From Streptomyces xylophagus (GTDB lineage: Bacteria > Actinomycetota > Actinomycetes > Streptomycetales > Streptomycetaceae), in the NCBI RefSeq assembly GCF_000716435.1, contig NZ_JNWO01000021.1:186001-250000 (forward strand): a stretch of 64,000 nucleotides of DNA, read 5' to 3'. This document shows, one piece after another, positions 9,069 to 19,655 of the stretch. How positions within the stretch are numbered: position 1 is the stretch's first letter; each line of letters starts with the position of its first letter. The position numbers were made by a program, and so were the translations under genes. The notes beneath the pieces are model-generated. The model saw only the letters and a list, made by a program, of their open reading frames with translations, was not told the DNA's origin and searched no databases.

Positions 9069-10076
9069 TCACTCCTCGGAGGAGTCCTCGTCGTCTGCCT
9101 CGGGCCCGGTCTCGGGCTCCGTCTCCGGCTTCGCGGGCCTCGTCGGCTTCGCACGGCCGCCGGGGTTGTCGCGCAGATACGACGCGCTGTCACTCCCGTC
9201 CGCCGTGGCATGCCCGCCCGGCGACGGGCTGCCGCCACCGTCCCGCCTGCGGAGATAGCGCTCGAATTCGCGGGCGATCGCCTCGCCCGACGCCTCCGGC
9301 AGCTCCGCGGTGTCGCGGGCCTCCTCCAGCGTCTGCACGTACTCGGCGACCTCGCTGTCCTCGGCGGCCAGTTGATCCACGCCGACCTGCCAGGCGCGCG
9401 CGTCCTCGGGCAGCTCGCCCAGCGGGATGCGCACGTCGATCAGGTCCTCCAGGCGGTTCAGGAGCGCCAGGGTGGCCTTCGGATTGGGCGGCTGCGACAC
9501 GTAGTGCGGCACCGCCGCCCACAGCGAGACGGCCGGTACGCCCGCGTGCGTGCACGCCTCCTGGAGGATGCCGACGATCCCGGTGGGACCCTCGTACTTG
9601 GTCTCCTCCAGGTCCATCCGCTGCGCCAGGTCCGAGTCGGACGTGGTCCCGCTGATCGGCACCGGACGTGTGTGCGGGGTGTCACCGAGCAGCGCGCCCA
9701 GGATCACCACCAGCTCCACGCCCAGCTCGTGCGCGAAGCCGAGCAGCTCGTTGCAGAACGAGCGCCAGCGCATGGACGGTTCGATACCTCGGACGAGAAC
9801 GAGATCGCGCGGCTTCTCGCCGCCGACCCGGACCACCGACAGGCGGGTCGTGGGCCAGGTGATCTTTCGCACACCGGCGTCCATCCACACCGTGGGCCGG
9901 TTCACCTGGAAGTCGTAGTAGTCCTCGGCGTCGAGCGCCGCGAACACCTCGCCCTTCCACTCCCTGTCCAGATGCGCGACCGCGGTGGAGGCGGCGTCGC
10001 CGGCGTCGTTCCAGCCCTCGAACGCGGCCACCATCACTGGGTCGATCAGCTCGGGAACCCCCTCCAGCTCGATCAC
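9069..10076 (-). CDS. PAC2 family protein
   Basis: This 335-residue protein has the PAC2 fold (proteasome-assembly-chaperone-like, ATP-grasp-associated family). It begins VIELEGVPELIDPVMVAAFE and includes EGWNDAGDAAS, GIEPSMRWRSF and LLGDTPHTRPVPISGTTSD, all typical of actinobacterial members (Rv2125 type). The function in bacteria is not settled. The last ~60 residues are Pro/Glu/Asp-rich and probably disordered. The GTG at 10076 follows GGAGG by 7 bp; the frame extends to 10241 without family similarity. Its neighbourhood with mshC on one side and the proteasome genes further along is conserved in mycobacteria. Confidence 0.87.
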   Translation of the reverse strand: MIELEGVPELIDPVMVAAFEGWNDAGDAASTAVAHLDREWKGEVFAALDAEDYYDFQVNRPTVWMDAGVRKITWPTTRLSVVRVGGEKPRDLVLVRGIEPSMRWRSFCNELLGFAHELGVELVVILGALLGDTPHTRPVPISGTTSDSDLAQRMDLEETKYEGPTGIVGILQEACTHAGVPAVSLWAAVPHYVSQPPNPKATLALLNRLEDLIDVRIPLGELPEDARAWQVGVDQLAAEDSEVAEYVQTLEEARDTAELPEASGEAIAREFERYLRRRDGGGSPSPGGHATADGSDSASYLRDNPGGRAKPTRPAKPETEPETGPEADDEDSSEE

Positions 10077-10274
10077 CCAGCGCCTCCTTCCGATCTGCCC
10101 TCGCGTACGCCCCAACCTTACGGCGTCCGACGGGGGCGCCCGCAGCCCCCTTGCACGGGGGAGTGCCCCCATGCCTGCCCCGTCCGGGACGCTCGAACAC
10201 ACAAGATCGCGATCCTGTGCAGCCCTGTCCCGGCCGGTCACTCCTCCGATGGATCAGCGGCCCCGCTCACTCGA

Positions 10275-10946
10275 TCACAGGGTCGAACGCAGCCACTGCT
10301 CCACACTCGCGATGTGCACCGTCGCCCACGACCGCGCCGCCTCCGCGTCCCGGTCGCGCAGCGCGCCAAGAATCGCCCGGTGCTCGTGCAGGGTCCGGCT
10401 GACCGCGTCCTCCTGAGTCAGACCGCGCCAGATGCGGGCCCGCGTGGTGGGGCCCGACAGACCGTCGAGGAGCGAGCACAGCACCGAGTTGCCGGAGCTC
10501 TGCACGATCCCCCGGTGGAACTCCAGGTCACAGGCGACCAGTTCCTCCACCGAGGGCGCCCCGCCCAGCGCGTCCAACTGGGCGCTGAGCGCGTCCAGTT
10601 GCTGCTCGCTGATCCGCAGGGCCGCCATCCCCGTGGCAGCCGGCTCCAGAATGCGCCGCACGGCCAGGAACTCCAGCACCGTGTCGTCGCGGTGGAAGTC
10701 CACGACGAAACTCAGCGCCTCCAGCAGGAGTTGCGGATCGAGACTCGTCACATACGTGCCGTCGCCCTGCCGCACATCCAGAATCCGGATCAACGACAGG
10801 GCACGCACGGCCTCGCGCAGGGAGTTGCGGGACAGGCCCAGTTCGGCGGCGAGTTCGCTCTCCTTGGGCAGCCGGTCCCCGGGACGCAGCGCGCCGGAGA
10901 CGATCATTCCCTTGATTTTCTCGATCGCCTCATCGGTGACTGCCAT
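10275..10946 (-). CDS. FadR/GntR-family transcriptional regulator (FCD domain)
   Basis: This 223-residue protein has an N-terminal winged helix of GntR type (GDRLPKESELAAELGLSRNSLREAVRALSL, about residues 23-52, read in two parts), then an all-helical FCD ligand domain with the metal-binding pattern Asp/His in ACDLEFHRGIV and His in TLHEHRAIL. It is the last gene of the operon that starts at 17588, 85 bp after the deaminase gene. An 11-bp palindrome in that gap is a likely operator. By position it may control the nucleoside/MTA uptake genes, but the effector is unknown. Confidence 0.85.
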   Translation of the reverse strand: MAVTDEAIEKIKGMIVSGALRPGDRLPKESELAAELGLSRNSLREAVRALSLIRILDVRQGDGTYVTSLDPQLLLEALSFVVDFHRDDTVLEFLAVRRILEPAATGMAALRISEQQLDALSAQLDALGGAPSVEELVACDLEFHRGIVQSSGNSVLCSLLDGLSGPTTRARIWRGLTQEDAVSRTLHEHRAILGALRDRDAEAARSWATVHIASVEQWLRSTL

Positions 10947-10968
10947 GGCCGGCCTCCCTGTTGCTCAG

Positions 10969-10979
10969 ACATCCGATGT
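10969..10979. promoter_or_regulatory. GntR-type operator candidate
   Basis: ACATCCGATGT is a perfect palindrome around a central base, 23 bp upstream of the gntR start. It has the form of FadR-subfamily operators. Confidence 0.5.
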
Positions 10980-11031
10980 ATCAGGCACATTATGGGGGTT
11001 CAGCAGGCTGAACGGGAGGGAAATCCACAGC

Positions 11032-12327
11032 TCAGGCAAGTGCTTCGAGCTCCGCGATCACCGCGTCCTCGTCCAGCGTGCCGAGTGTCCGGTTCCGCAT
11101 CAGCACCCTGCCGTCCACGACCGTGTCCCGCACGTCCGCCGAGTGCGCGGCGTACGCGAGCGTCGACCAAGGGTCGTGCAGGGGCCGCAGATGCGGCCCA
11201 CCCAGGTCGAGCACGATCAGGTCGGCCCGCTTGCCGACCTCCAGCGAACCCAGGTGCTCCCCGAGCCCCAGCGCCCGCGCACCCTCGATCGTCGCCATCC
11301 GTACGGCCTGCTCGGCACCGACCGCCGTCGGGTCACCGCCCGCCTTGTGGACGAGCGCTGCCTGCCGTACGGCGCCCAGCACATCGAGCGTGTTGGAGCT
11401 GACGGCCCCGTCCGTACCCAGACCCACCGTCACACCCGCGCTCAGCAGCCGCGGCACCGGCGCGATCCCGCAGCCCAACTTCAGGTTCGACACCGGACAG
11501 TGGGCCACCGACGTGCCCGTGCGGGCCAGCGCCGCGATCTCCGGGCCGGTCAGGTCCACCGCGTGCGCGAGCAGCAGATCGGGACCGAGCAGCCCCAGCG
11601 AGTCGAGCAACTCCACAGGACGCTTGCCGTACTTGACCTCGACGGTGGCGACCTCGGTCGGGTTCTCCGCCGCGTGAATGTGCAGCAGCGCGCCGAACTC
11701 CCGTGCCAGGGCAGCGATTTCGACAAGCTGGTCCGGGGAGAGGGTGTAGGTCGAATGCGCGAACAGGACGGGCCGCAGGCCGGGGCGTGCCTCGCCCCGC
11801 GCCGCCAAGTCCCTGCGCGCCCAGTCCAGTCGGTCCTCGTACGCGATACCGTCCGGCGGTTCCGGCACGTCCATGAAGGTGGGCCCGGTGTGCAGCCGCC
11901 AGCCCGCCTCGCGGGCCGCCTGCTCGGCCGCCTCGTGGAACCAGTACATGTCGAGCGCCGAGGTCACCCCCGCCCGCACGCTCTCCGCCACCGCGAGCCG
12001 CACCGCCGCCGCCACGTTCTTCGGCGCCAGCAGCTCGGCCTCCCACTTCAACACCCGCTCCAGGAAGCCCTGAAGAGTGACGTCGTCGGCGCGACCGCGC
12101 AGCAGCGTCATCGCGAGGTGGGTGTGCGTGTTGATGAGCCCGGGCAGGACGAGACAGCCCTCGGCGTCAATGGACTCCGTCGCCGTGAACCGAGTGGTCA
12201 GCTCCTCGCTCGGCCCTACGGCGACGATCTCGCCCTCGTGGACGGCAACTGCCCCGTCCTGTACGACAGTTCCGGCCTCGTCGACGGTCAGGACGTCACC
12301 GCCGTGCACCAACAGGTCGATGCTCAC
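11032..12327 (-). CDS. 5'-methylthioadenosine/S-adenosylhomocysteine deaminase-type amidohydrolase
   Basis: This 431-residue metal-dependent hydrolase belongs to the ATZ/TRZ-MtaD branch of the amidohydrolase superfamily. The metal-binding HxH lies in GLINTHTHLAMTLLRG (about residues 60-75); further ligands are in LLHIHAAENPTE, LLLAHAVDL and GLGTDGAVSSNTLD. Close relatives deaminate the adenine ring of MTA or S-adenosylhomocysteine to the inosine form; guanine or 8-oxoguanine deaminases are related alternatives. The GTG start overlaps the phosphorylase stop by 4 bp. Adjacency to a nucleoside phosphorylase, a nucleoside importer and mtnA favours MTA as substrate, which is inferred and not shown. 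Confidence 0.8.
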   Translation of the reverse strand: MSIDLLVHGGDVLTVDEAGTVVQDGAVAVHEGEIVAVGPSEELTTRFTATESIDAEGCLVLPGLINTHTHLAMTLLRGRADDVTLQGFLERVLKWEAELLAPKNVAAAVRLAVAESVRAGVTSALDMYWFHEAAEQAAREAGWRLHTGPTFMDVPEPPDGIAYEDRLDWARRDLAARGEARPGLRPVLFAHSTYTLSPDQLVEIAALAREFGALLHIHAAENPTEVATVEVKYGKRPVELLDSLGLLGPDLLLAHAVDLTGPEIAALARTGTSVAHCPVSNLKLGCGIAPVPRLLSAGVTVGLGTDGAVSSNTLDVLGAVRQAALVHKAGGDPTAVGAEQAVRMATIEGARALGLGEHLGSLEVGKRADLIVLDLGGPHLRPLHDPWSTLAYAAHSADVRDTVVDGRVLMRNRTLGTLDEDAVIAELEALA

Positions 12328-13076
12328 GCCTCGTTCCCCTCCGCCAGCAGCCGCAGTGCCTCCAGCGTGACGACCGCGCCCCGCTCGACACCGGCTGCCA
12401 CGACGTCCCGGTGCGGGTCGTACCCGCCCGTGGTCTCCGCGTCGACGAGTTCATCGGCGTTCGCCCCGTCGATCACGAGCACCCCGCCCGCGATCAGCCC
12501 TCGCAGCGAGGCCGTGACCAGCAGCGCCGACAGTTCCATCTCGATCGCCGCGAGCCCGGCACCGTCGTAGGAGAAGAGGGGGAGGAGACCGGGCTGGAAG
12601 GCCGCCCGGGTCCAGACGATGCCCCGGTGGTGCGGGGCGCCGGCCTCGCGGGCCGCGCGCTGGAGGGCGAGGACGGCCTCGGGGGAGGAGACGGCCGGGT
12701 ACTCCGGCGGGAGGAGCTGCTGGGTGACGCCGTCGTCGCGTACGGCTGCTTCCGCGATGACGAGGTCGCCGTCGCCGATGCCGGGCTTCATCGCGCCGGC
12801 GGTGCCGAAGCGCAGGAGGGTGCTGACCCCCGCGTCCGCCAGTTCCTGGAACAGCAGGATCGCGCCCGGTCCGCCCACCCCGTGCGAGGCGACGGTGACC
12901 GGCAGGCCCTTCCAACTCCCGCTGAACACACGGTATTCGCGGTGGTAGGACACCTCCTCGGCACCGTCGAGCAGCGCGGCGACGGCGGCGGCACGCGCCG
13001 GGTCGCCGACGACGACCGCGTGCGCCGGAAGCCCCGTGCGCGGTACGCGGGTGATGGGCAGCAGGTCCTGTGTCAT
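12324..13076 (-). CDS. nucleoside phosphorylase (NP-I, PNP/UDP family)
   Basis: This 250-residue protein of the NP-I family cleaves nucleosides with phosphate. Visible motifs are VVVGDPARA (phosphate loop), SHGVGGPGA, LRFGTAGAM and EMELSALL (ribose-binding Glu-Met-Glu). NADEL, where Asp would contact the base, lies near the C-terminus. Pyrimidine and purine members cannot be told apart with certainty here. Sandwiched between a nucleoside permease gene and an MTA-type deaminase, and divergent from mtnA, it could release MTR-1-phosphate from methylthioinosine. The ATG at 13076 is 1 codon inside the permease 3' end. Confidence 0.82.
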   Translation of the reverse strand: MTQDLLPITRVPRTGLPAHAVVVGDPARAAAVAALLDGAEEVSYHREYRVFSGSWKGLPVTVASHGVGGPGAILLFQELADAGVSTLLRFGTAGAMKPGIGDGDLVIAEAAVRDDGVTQQLLPPEYPAVSSPEAVLALQRAAREAGAPHHRGIVWTRAAFQPGLLPLFSYDGAGLAAIEMELSALLVTASLRGLIAGGVLVIDGANADELVDAETTGGYDPHRDVVAAGVERGAVVTLEALRLLAEGNEA

Positions 13077-13945
13077 GTGGTGGCTCCGGAGGGGGAGTTG
13101 GCGGTACGGCGACGGCGGCGGGCCGTCGAGAGGAAGAGGGCGACGAGCGTCACGACGTACGGCGCGGCATCCGTGGCCTGTTGGGGCAGGCCGACGCCCT
13201 GGAGGCGGAAGCCGGCGGCCTCGGCGAGACCGAAGAGCAGCGCGGCGAGCAGCACACCGACGGGTGCCGCGCGGCCGAGCATGACCGCGACGACGGCGAT
13301 CCAGCCCCGGCCCGCCGTCATGTTCTCGGAGAACAACGTGACGTTGCCGAGCGCGAGTTGGGCTCCCGCGAGCCCGCACAGGACACCGGAGATCAGCACG
13401 GCCGCGTACTTGTACTTCGCCGGGCTCACCCCGAGCGTGGCCGCCGCGTCCGGCGCCTCGCCGACCCCGCGCAGCCTCAGCCCCCACACACTCCGGGACA
13501 GCATCACCGCGGCCACCGCGACCGCGACGAACGCGAGATACGCGAGCGGGGTGAAGCCACCGATCAACGGCAGCCCGGCGAGTGACGGATCGTCGAAAGT
13601 GCCCTGCACACCGAAGACCGTACGCAGCAGGAAGCTGGTCAGGCCAACTGCCAGGAGATTCATGGCGATTCCGAGAACGACCGCGTCCCCGCGCAGAGTT
13701 ACCGCGCCCACGGCGAGGATCAACGAATACGCGGCTGCCGCGAGGGCTGCCGCGAGCACGCCGAGCCAGGCACTGCCCGTGAACCAACTCGTGGCCACCG
13801 ACGTGAAGCAGCCCATCAACATCATGCCTTCGAGGCCGATGTTGAAGACCCCCGCCCGCTCGCACAGGGCACCGCCCAGCGCGGCCAGCAGGATCGGGGT
13901 CAGCGCGCGCAGCGCCGACATCAGCAGATCGGAGTCGAAGAACAT
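13073..13945 (-). CDS. nucleoside-type ABC transporter permease 2 (BMP-associated)
   Basis: This 290-residue membrane protein of the branched-chain/ribose permease superfamily has the signature ERAGVFNIGLEGMMLMGCF (residues 29-47), typical of the YufQ/NupC-type permease that works with BMP-family binding proteins. About eight hydrophobic segments are visible. The ATG at 13945 touches the stop of permease 1 (TGATG). The C-terminus is basic (TARRRRR). Together with permease 1, the ATPase and the BMP lipoprotein it forms one importer. Confidence 0.88.
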   Translation of the reverse strand: MFFDSDLLMSALRALTPILLAALGGALCERAGVFNIGLEGMMLMGCFTSVATSWFTGSAWLGVLAAALAAAAYSLILAVGAVTLRGDAVVLGIAMNLLAVGLTSFLLRTVFGVQGTFDDPSLAGLPLIGGFTPLAYLAFVAVAVAAVMLSRSVWGLRLRGVGEAPDAAATLGVSPAKYKYAAVLISGVLCGLAGAQLALGNVTLFSENMTAGRGWIAVVAVMLGRAAPVGVLLAALLFGLAEAAGFRLQGVGLPQQATDAAPYVVTLVALFLSTARRRRRTANSPSGATT

Positions 13946-15030
13946 CAGACGGCCCCGATTTCCTGAGGGCTTTCTTGGGGGTTTTCCTGGGGCCGTCTCC
14001 TGAACCACCCGCTGGGGAAGCGCAGCCGCGCTGCCAGGAACACGATCACGATGGCCTGGAGCACCTGCGTCAACTCGCGCGGCACCTCGGTCGTCCGCTC
14101 CATCGCGAGACCGCCGACCGCGAGGACGGCGAAGAAGAAGGAAGCGATGACTGTTCCGAGCGGTGCCGCGGCGGCGAGCAGGGCAGCCGTCAGGCCTGTC
14201 CAGGTGTAACCCGGCGCGGTCAGCGAGCCGTCCACGAAGCGGTACGGGAAGCTCAACACCCCTATGGCGCCCACGAGTCCGGCCAGCGCGCCCGACACGG
14301 ACATCAACTTGAGGGTCAGGCCCCGGCGTTCGACACCGGCGTAGGCGGCGAAACGGGAGTTGAGGCCGGTCATGCGGATCTCGTAGCCGAACGCCGTGCG
14401 CTTGTCGGTGAACCAGTACGCGGCTGCCGCCAGCACCACCAGGATGAGCCCGATGGTGACCGTCGAGTCGCCGAACGCGGGCAGCGCCACGCCGTCCGGC
14501 ATCGCCCGGGTCTGGGGGAGGCTGGAGCCGGGTTCCTTGAGCGGGTAGCGCGCGAGGTAGGAGGCGAGCGAGACCGCCGGGTAGCTCAGCAACAGGCTGC
14601 TGACCAGAAGCGGGACGCCGAGGCGGTTCTCGCACAGGGCGGCCAGTGCGGCGTACGCGGCGCCCACTGCCATACCCGCGAGCAGTGCCAGTACGACGGT
14701 GAGCGGTGCGGGCAGCGGGGAGTAGAGACCGGTCACGGCCGCCGTGATGCCGCCGAGCACCATCTGTCCGTCGCCGCCGAGGTTGATCAGCCCGGCCCGC
14801 AGCGGGATCGCCAGCGCGAGCGCCATGCCGAGCACGCTGGTGCCGGTGCTCAGCGTGGAGCCGATGCCGTCGGCGCCGAGCGAGCCGGTGAGGACGGCGC
14901 TGTAGGCAGTGAGCGGGTCCGCGCCGGTGCCGACGAGGAACAGGGCGCCGATGACCAGGCCGGCGAGCACGGAGAAGGTGATGGGGGAGCGCAACACCCC
15001 TGAGATGCGCGGTATATGAGTGTGCGTCAT
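13945..15030 (-). CDS. nucleoside-type ABC transporter permease 1 (BMP-associated)
   Basis: This 361-residue permease has multiple membrane helices and the paired signature PLRAGLINLGGDGQMVLGGI (about residues 75-94), typical of YufP-type permeases. It starts at ATG 15030, 1 bp after the ATPase stop. The C-terminus has a short QENPQESPQE repeat. It forms the membrane channel with the second permease; the predicted cargo is a nucleoside. Confidence 0.88.
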   Translation of the reverse strand: MTHTHIPRISGVLRSPITFSVLAGLVIGALFLVGTGADPLTAYSAVLTGSLGADGIGSTLSTGTSVLGMALALAIPLRAGLINLGGDGQMVLGGITAAVTGLYSPLPAPLTVVLALLAGMAVGAAYAALAALCENRLGVPLLVSSLLLSYPAVSLASYLARYPLKEPGSSLPQTRAMPDGVALPAFGDSTVTIGLILVVLAAAAYWFTDKRTAFGYEIRMTGLNSRFAAYAGVERRGLTLKLMSVSGALAGLVGAIGVLSFPYRFVDGSLTAPGYTWTGLTAALLAAAAPLGTVIASFFFAVLAVGGLAMERTTEVPRELTQVLQAIVIVFLAARLRFPSGWFRRRPQENPQESPQEIGAV

Positions 15031-15031
15031 G

Positions 15032-16535
<1,504 letters not shown>

Positions 16536-16555
<20 letters not shown>

Positions 16556-17588
16556 CGACCTTCAGCTCTCCGGACACGATCTGGTCGCGCAGCGCCTTGA
16601 CCTTGGCGAGGACGTCCTTGTGCTGGGCGATCACGCACTTCGAGGAGTCGACGCCGGCTTCGAGGCCGGTGAGGCTGATGCCGCCCTCCTTCAGGCCGTA
16701 CGACACCGAGGTGCCGGTCTTGCCCGCGAGGACCTGCTCGACGCCCTTCTCCACGGCGACGTCCGTCTTCTTGATCACGTTGTCGACGACCGTGCCGGGG
16801 GAGGAGACGCACTGGTTGACGTCGACGCCGTACGCGAACGCGCCCTTGGCCTTCGCGGCCTCGAAGACGCCGTAGTTGCCGGCCGCCGCGGCCGCCATGA
16901 TCTGGTCGGTGCCCTTGGAGAGCAGGGAGTTGGCTTGCTCCTTGGCGCGCGCCGAGTCGTCGAACGGGGACTGGCCGCCGACGAAGCGCGTCGACGCGGA
17001 CGTCTTGGCGGCGACCTTCTTGGCACCGGCCGCGAACGGGTCGCTGTAGCGCCGGAACTGGGGCGTGTCGAGCACGTCCACCGCGCCGACCTTGCCGCTC
17101 TTGCTCAGCAGCCCGGCCTCGGCGCCCGCGAGATAGACACCTTCGTGCTCACGGAAGACGGCGCAGGTGACATTGCTGAACGTCTTCGTCGTGCACGCGT
17201 CGATCATCAGGAACTGCTGCTTGGGGTGCGCCTTGGCCTGCTGCGCGACGATGTCGGCGAACTCGAAGCCGACCAGCACGATCACGTTCGGGCTCGCGTC
17301 CACGGCGGCCTGCACGTTCTGCTGCTGGGACGCGGTGTCCGTGGACTCGTAGACCTTCTCGGTCCCGTTGTGCGTCTTAGCCGCGGCCTTCACACCGGTG
17401 ACGGCGAGCTTCAGGAACTCGTTCTGCCCGACCGCGTCCGGTGTGACCAGCGTGAACGACTTCCCGCTGCTGCCGCTCGCGCTGTCCGAGGCGTCGGTCT
17501 TCGCGGCGGCGTTGCAGGCGGTGGCGGCGGTGACCATGAGCGTGGTGGCGGCGACGAGCTGCAGGGTGCGACGTGATCTGCGGAGCAT
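16536..17588 (-). CDS. BMP-family nucleoside-binding lipoprotein
   Basis: This 350-residue secreted lipoprotein has a basic N-terminus, a hydrophobic stretch and a lipobox-like TAAC/TATAC ending at Cys25 (in VTAATACNAA). It belongs to the basic membrane protein family of periplasmic-binding-type proteins, which bind nucleosides in several bacteria. Typical family segments include VGFEFADIVAQQA and FREHEGVYLAGAEAGLLS. The ATG at 17588 has GGAAGG 5 bp upstream. It is the first gene of the operon running to 10275. A cysteine-rich leader ORF and a hairpin precede it. Confidence 0.88.
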
Positions 17589-17614
17589 GGGGACCTTCCG
17601 GGGGTACGGCAAGG

Positions 17615-17634
17615 CGCGCTCCGGCGGGAGCGCG
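17615..17634 (-). promoter_or_regulatory. GC-rich hairpin between leader ORF and the BMP gene
   Basis: A perfect 8-bp stem (CGCGCTCC / GGAGCGCG) with a GGCG loop lies 54 bp after the cysteine-rich leader ORF and 27 bp before the BMP start. It could be the attenuator of a leader-peptide system. Confidence 0.4.
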
Positions 17635-17687
17635 TGCGACCAGATGGTGAGACGGGACAGGCGAGGGGTGGACGCGAGAGGGACAGG

Positions 17688-17741
17688 TCAGCGTCGACAG
17701 CAGTCGCTCGCGCAGCGGCCGTGATCGAGGAAACGGCGCAT
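17688..17741 (-). CDS. cysteine-rich leader ORF before the BMP nucleoside transporter operon
   Basis: This 17-codon ORF ends in RCASDCCRR, with three cysteines in its last eight residues. GGAGGA lies 15 bp upstream of the ATG; an in-frame GTG four codons earlier (17753) is an alternative start. Cysteine-rich upstream ORFs control sulfur genes by translation-dependent attenuation in other actinobacteria. The stop is 99 bp before the next gene, and the hairpin sits in that gap. It is too short for homology, so the call rests on composition and position. Confidence 0.5.
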   Translation of the reverse strand: MRRFLDHGRCASDCCRR

Positions 17742-17810
17742 GGTCAGCAGCACACGTCCTCCTTCGTCTCGGCCTTCGGGCTGCGGGAGCTGGACTTTAA
17801 CATTCGTTTT

Positions 17811-17872
17811 GAGACACCTGCTCGACTGTCTCGAACTGTGGTTCTCCAAGGTCATGTACGGTGTCCGACACC
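17811..17872 (+). promoter_or_regulatory. paired inverted repeats upstream of mtnA
   Basis: GAGACA-N10-TGTCTC (17811-17832) and GGTGTCCGACACC (17860-17872) lie in the 309-bp gap between the divergent BMP operon and mtnA. Either could be an operator; no family assignment is possible. Confidence 0.35.
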
Positions 17873-17897
17873 ATCGGAACAGCAGGAGTGTCCCGTT

Positions 17898-18938
<1,041 letters not shown>

Positions 18939-18963
18939 CGGCGAGTTCGAAGTACCGGCCAAC

Positions 18964-19001
18964 CCCCGCGCCCCTGCTTTTAGTCTTTTAGGGGCGCGGG
19001 G
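18964..19001 (+). terminator. bidirectional terminator between mtnA and mtnB
   Basis: A 12-bp GC-rich stem (18964-18975 / 18990-19001) with a T-rich 14-nt loop lies between convergent genes. The right arm is the start of a repeat that recurs at 26433. Confidence 0.7.
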
Positions 19002-19023
19002 AACTGCGCGACCAGCCCCCACC
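18990..19023 (+). repeat. Streptomyces intergenic repeat, copy 1 (34 bp)
   Basis: The 34 bp beginning AGGGGCGCGGGGAACTGCGC and ending CAGCCCCCACC is identical to 26433-26466. This sequence family is frequent after genes in Streptomyces. Confidence 0.75.
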
Positions 19024-19046
19024 GGCCGGCACTGTGACTAAAACGC

Positions 19047-19655
19047 TCAACGCTGCGTCAGTTCCAACTCCAGCAACCACTCCACCACTTCGGTGTGATG
19101 CCGAGCCTGACGAGGATCCGCCCCCCACACATACAACCCGTGCCCAGCCACAACCACCGCCGGCATCCGAGGATCCCGAGCTGCCTCCAGCCGATCCCCG
19201 AGCACCTTCATATCCTGGCTGTTGGCGATAACAGGCAGCGTCACCTCGACATCATGGGCAGGCTGCCCGACACCCTTGAGCATCTCGACATCTTTGAACA
19301 CGATCCCACCCGGCGTACGCCGCCCCATGGCAACGGACGCCACAGTGTGCACGTGGACGACGGCACCGGCACCGGTCAACGCGGCAACACGAGCGTGTAG
19401 TTCGGCCTCGGCAGACGGCTTACCACCCCGGACGGCGGCACCGTCAGAGTCCACCAACACCACATCGTCAGGCGTCAGTTCACCCTTGTCATGCCCGCTA
19501 GCCGTCACCGCCAGCCGCAGGGGATCCCGGCCCACCACCACCGACAAGTTACCGGAGGTCCCCCGCATCCAGCCGAACGAGGCGAACCGGGCGGACTCGG
19601 CGGCGAGTTGAGCCCCCGCCTCCTTCAGGTCGAGGTCACTGATCTCGCTGGTCAC
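19047..19655 (-). CDS. mtnB: methylthioribulose-1-phosphate dehydratase
   Basis: MtnB dehydrates methylthioribulose-1-phosphate to the diketone intermediate. This 202-residue class II aldolase-fold protein has zinc ligands in VVHVHTVASVA and a third His in the C-terminal VVVAGHGLYVWG segment; GWMRGTSGNLSV near the N-terminus is the usual phosphate-binding start. The GTG at 19655 has AAGGAG about 7 bp upstream and overlaps the mtnC stop by 4 bp (GTGA). It is the last gene of mtnDCB. Confidence 0.94.
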   Translation of the reverse strand: MTSEISDLDLKEAGAQLAAESARFASFGWMRGTSGNLSVVVGRDPLRLAVTASGHDKGELTPDDVVLVDSDGAAVRGGKPSAEAELHARVAALTGAGAVVHVHTVASVAMGRRTPGGIVFKDVEMLKGVGQPAHDVEVTLPVIANSQDMKVLGDRLEAARDPRMPAVVVAGHGLYVWGADPRQARHHTEVVEWLLELELTQR

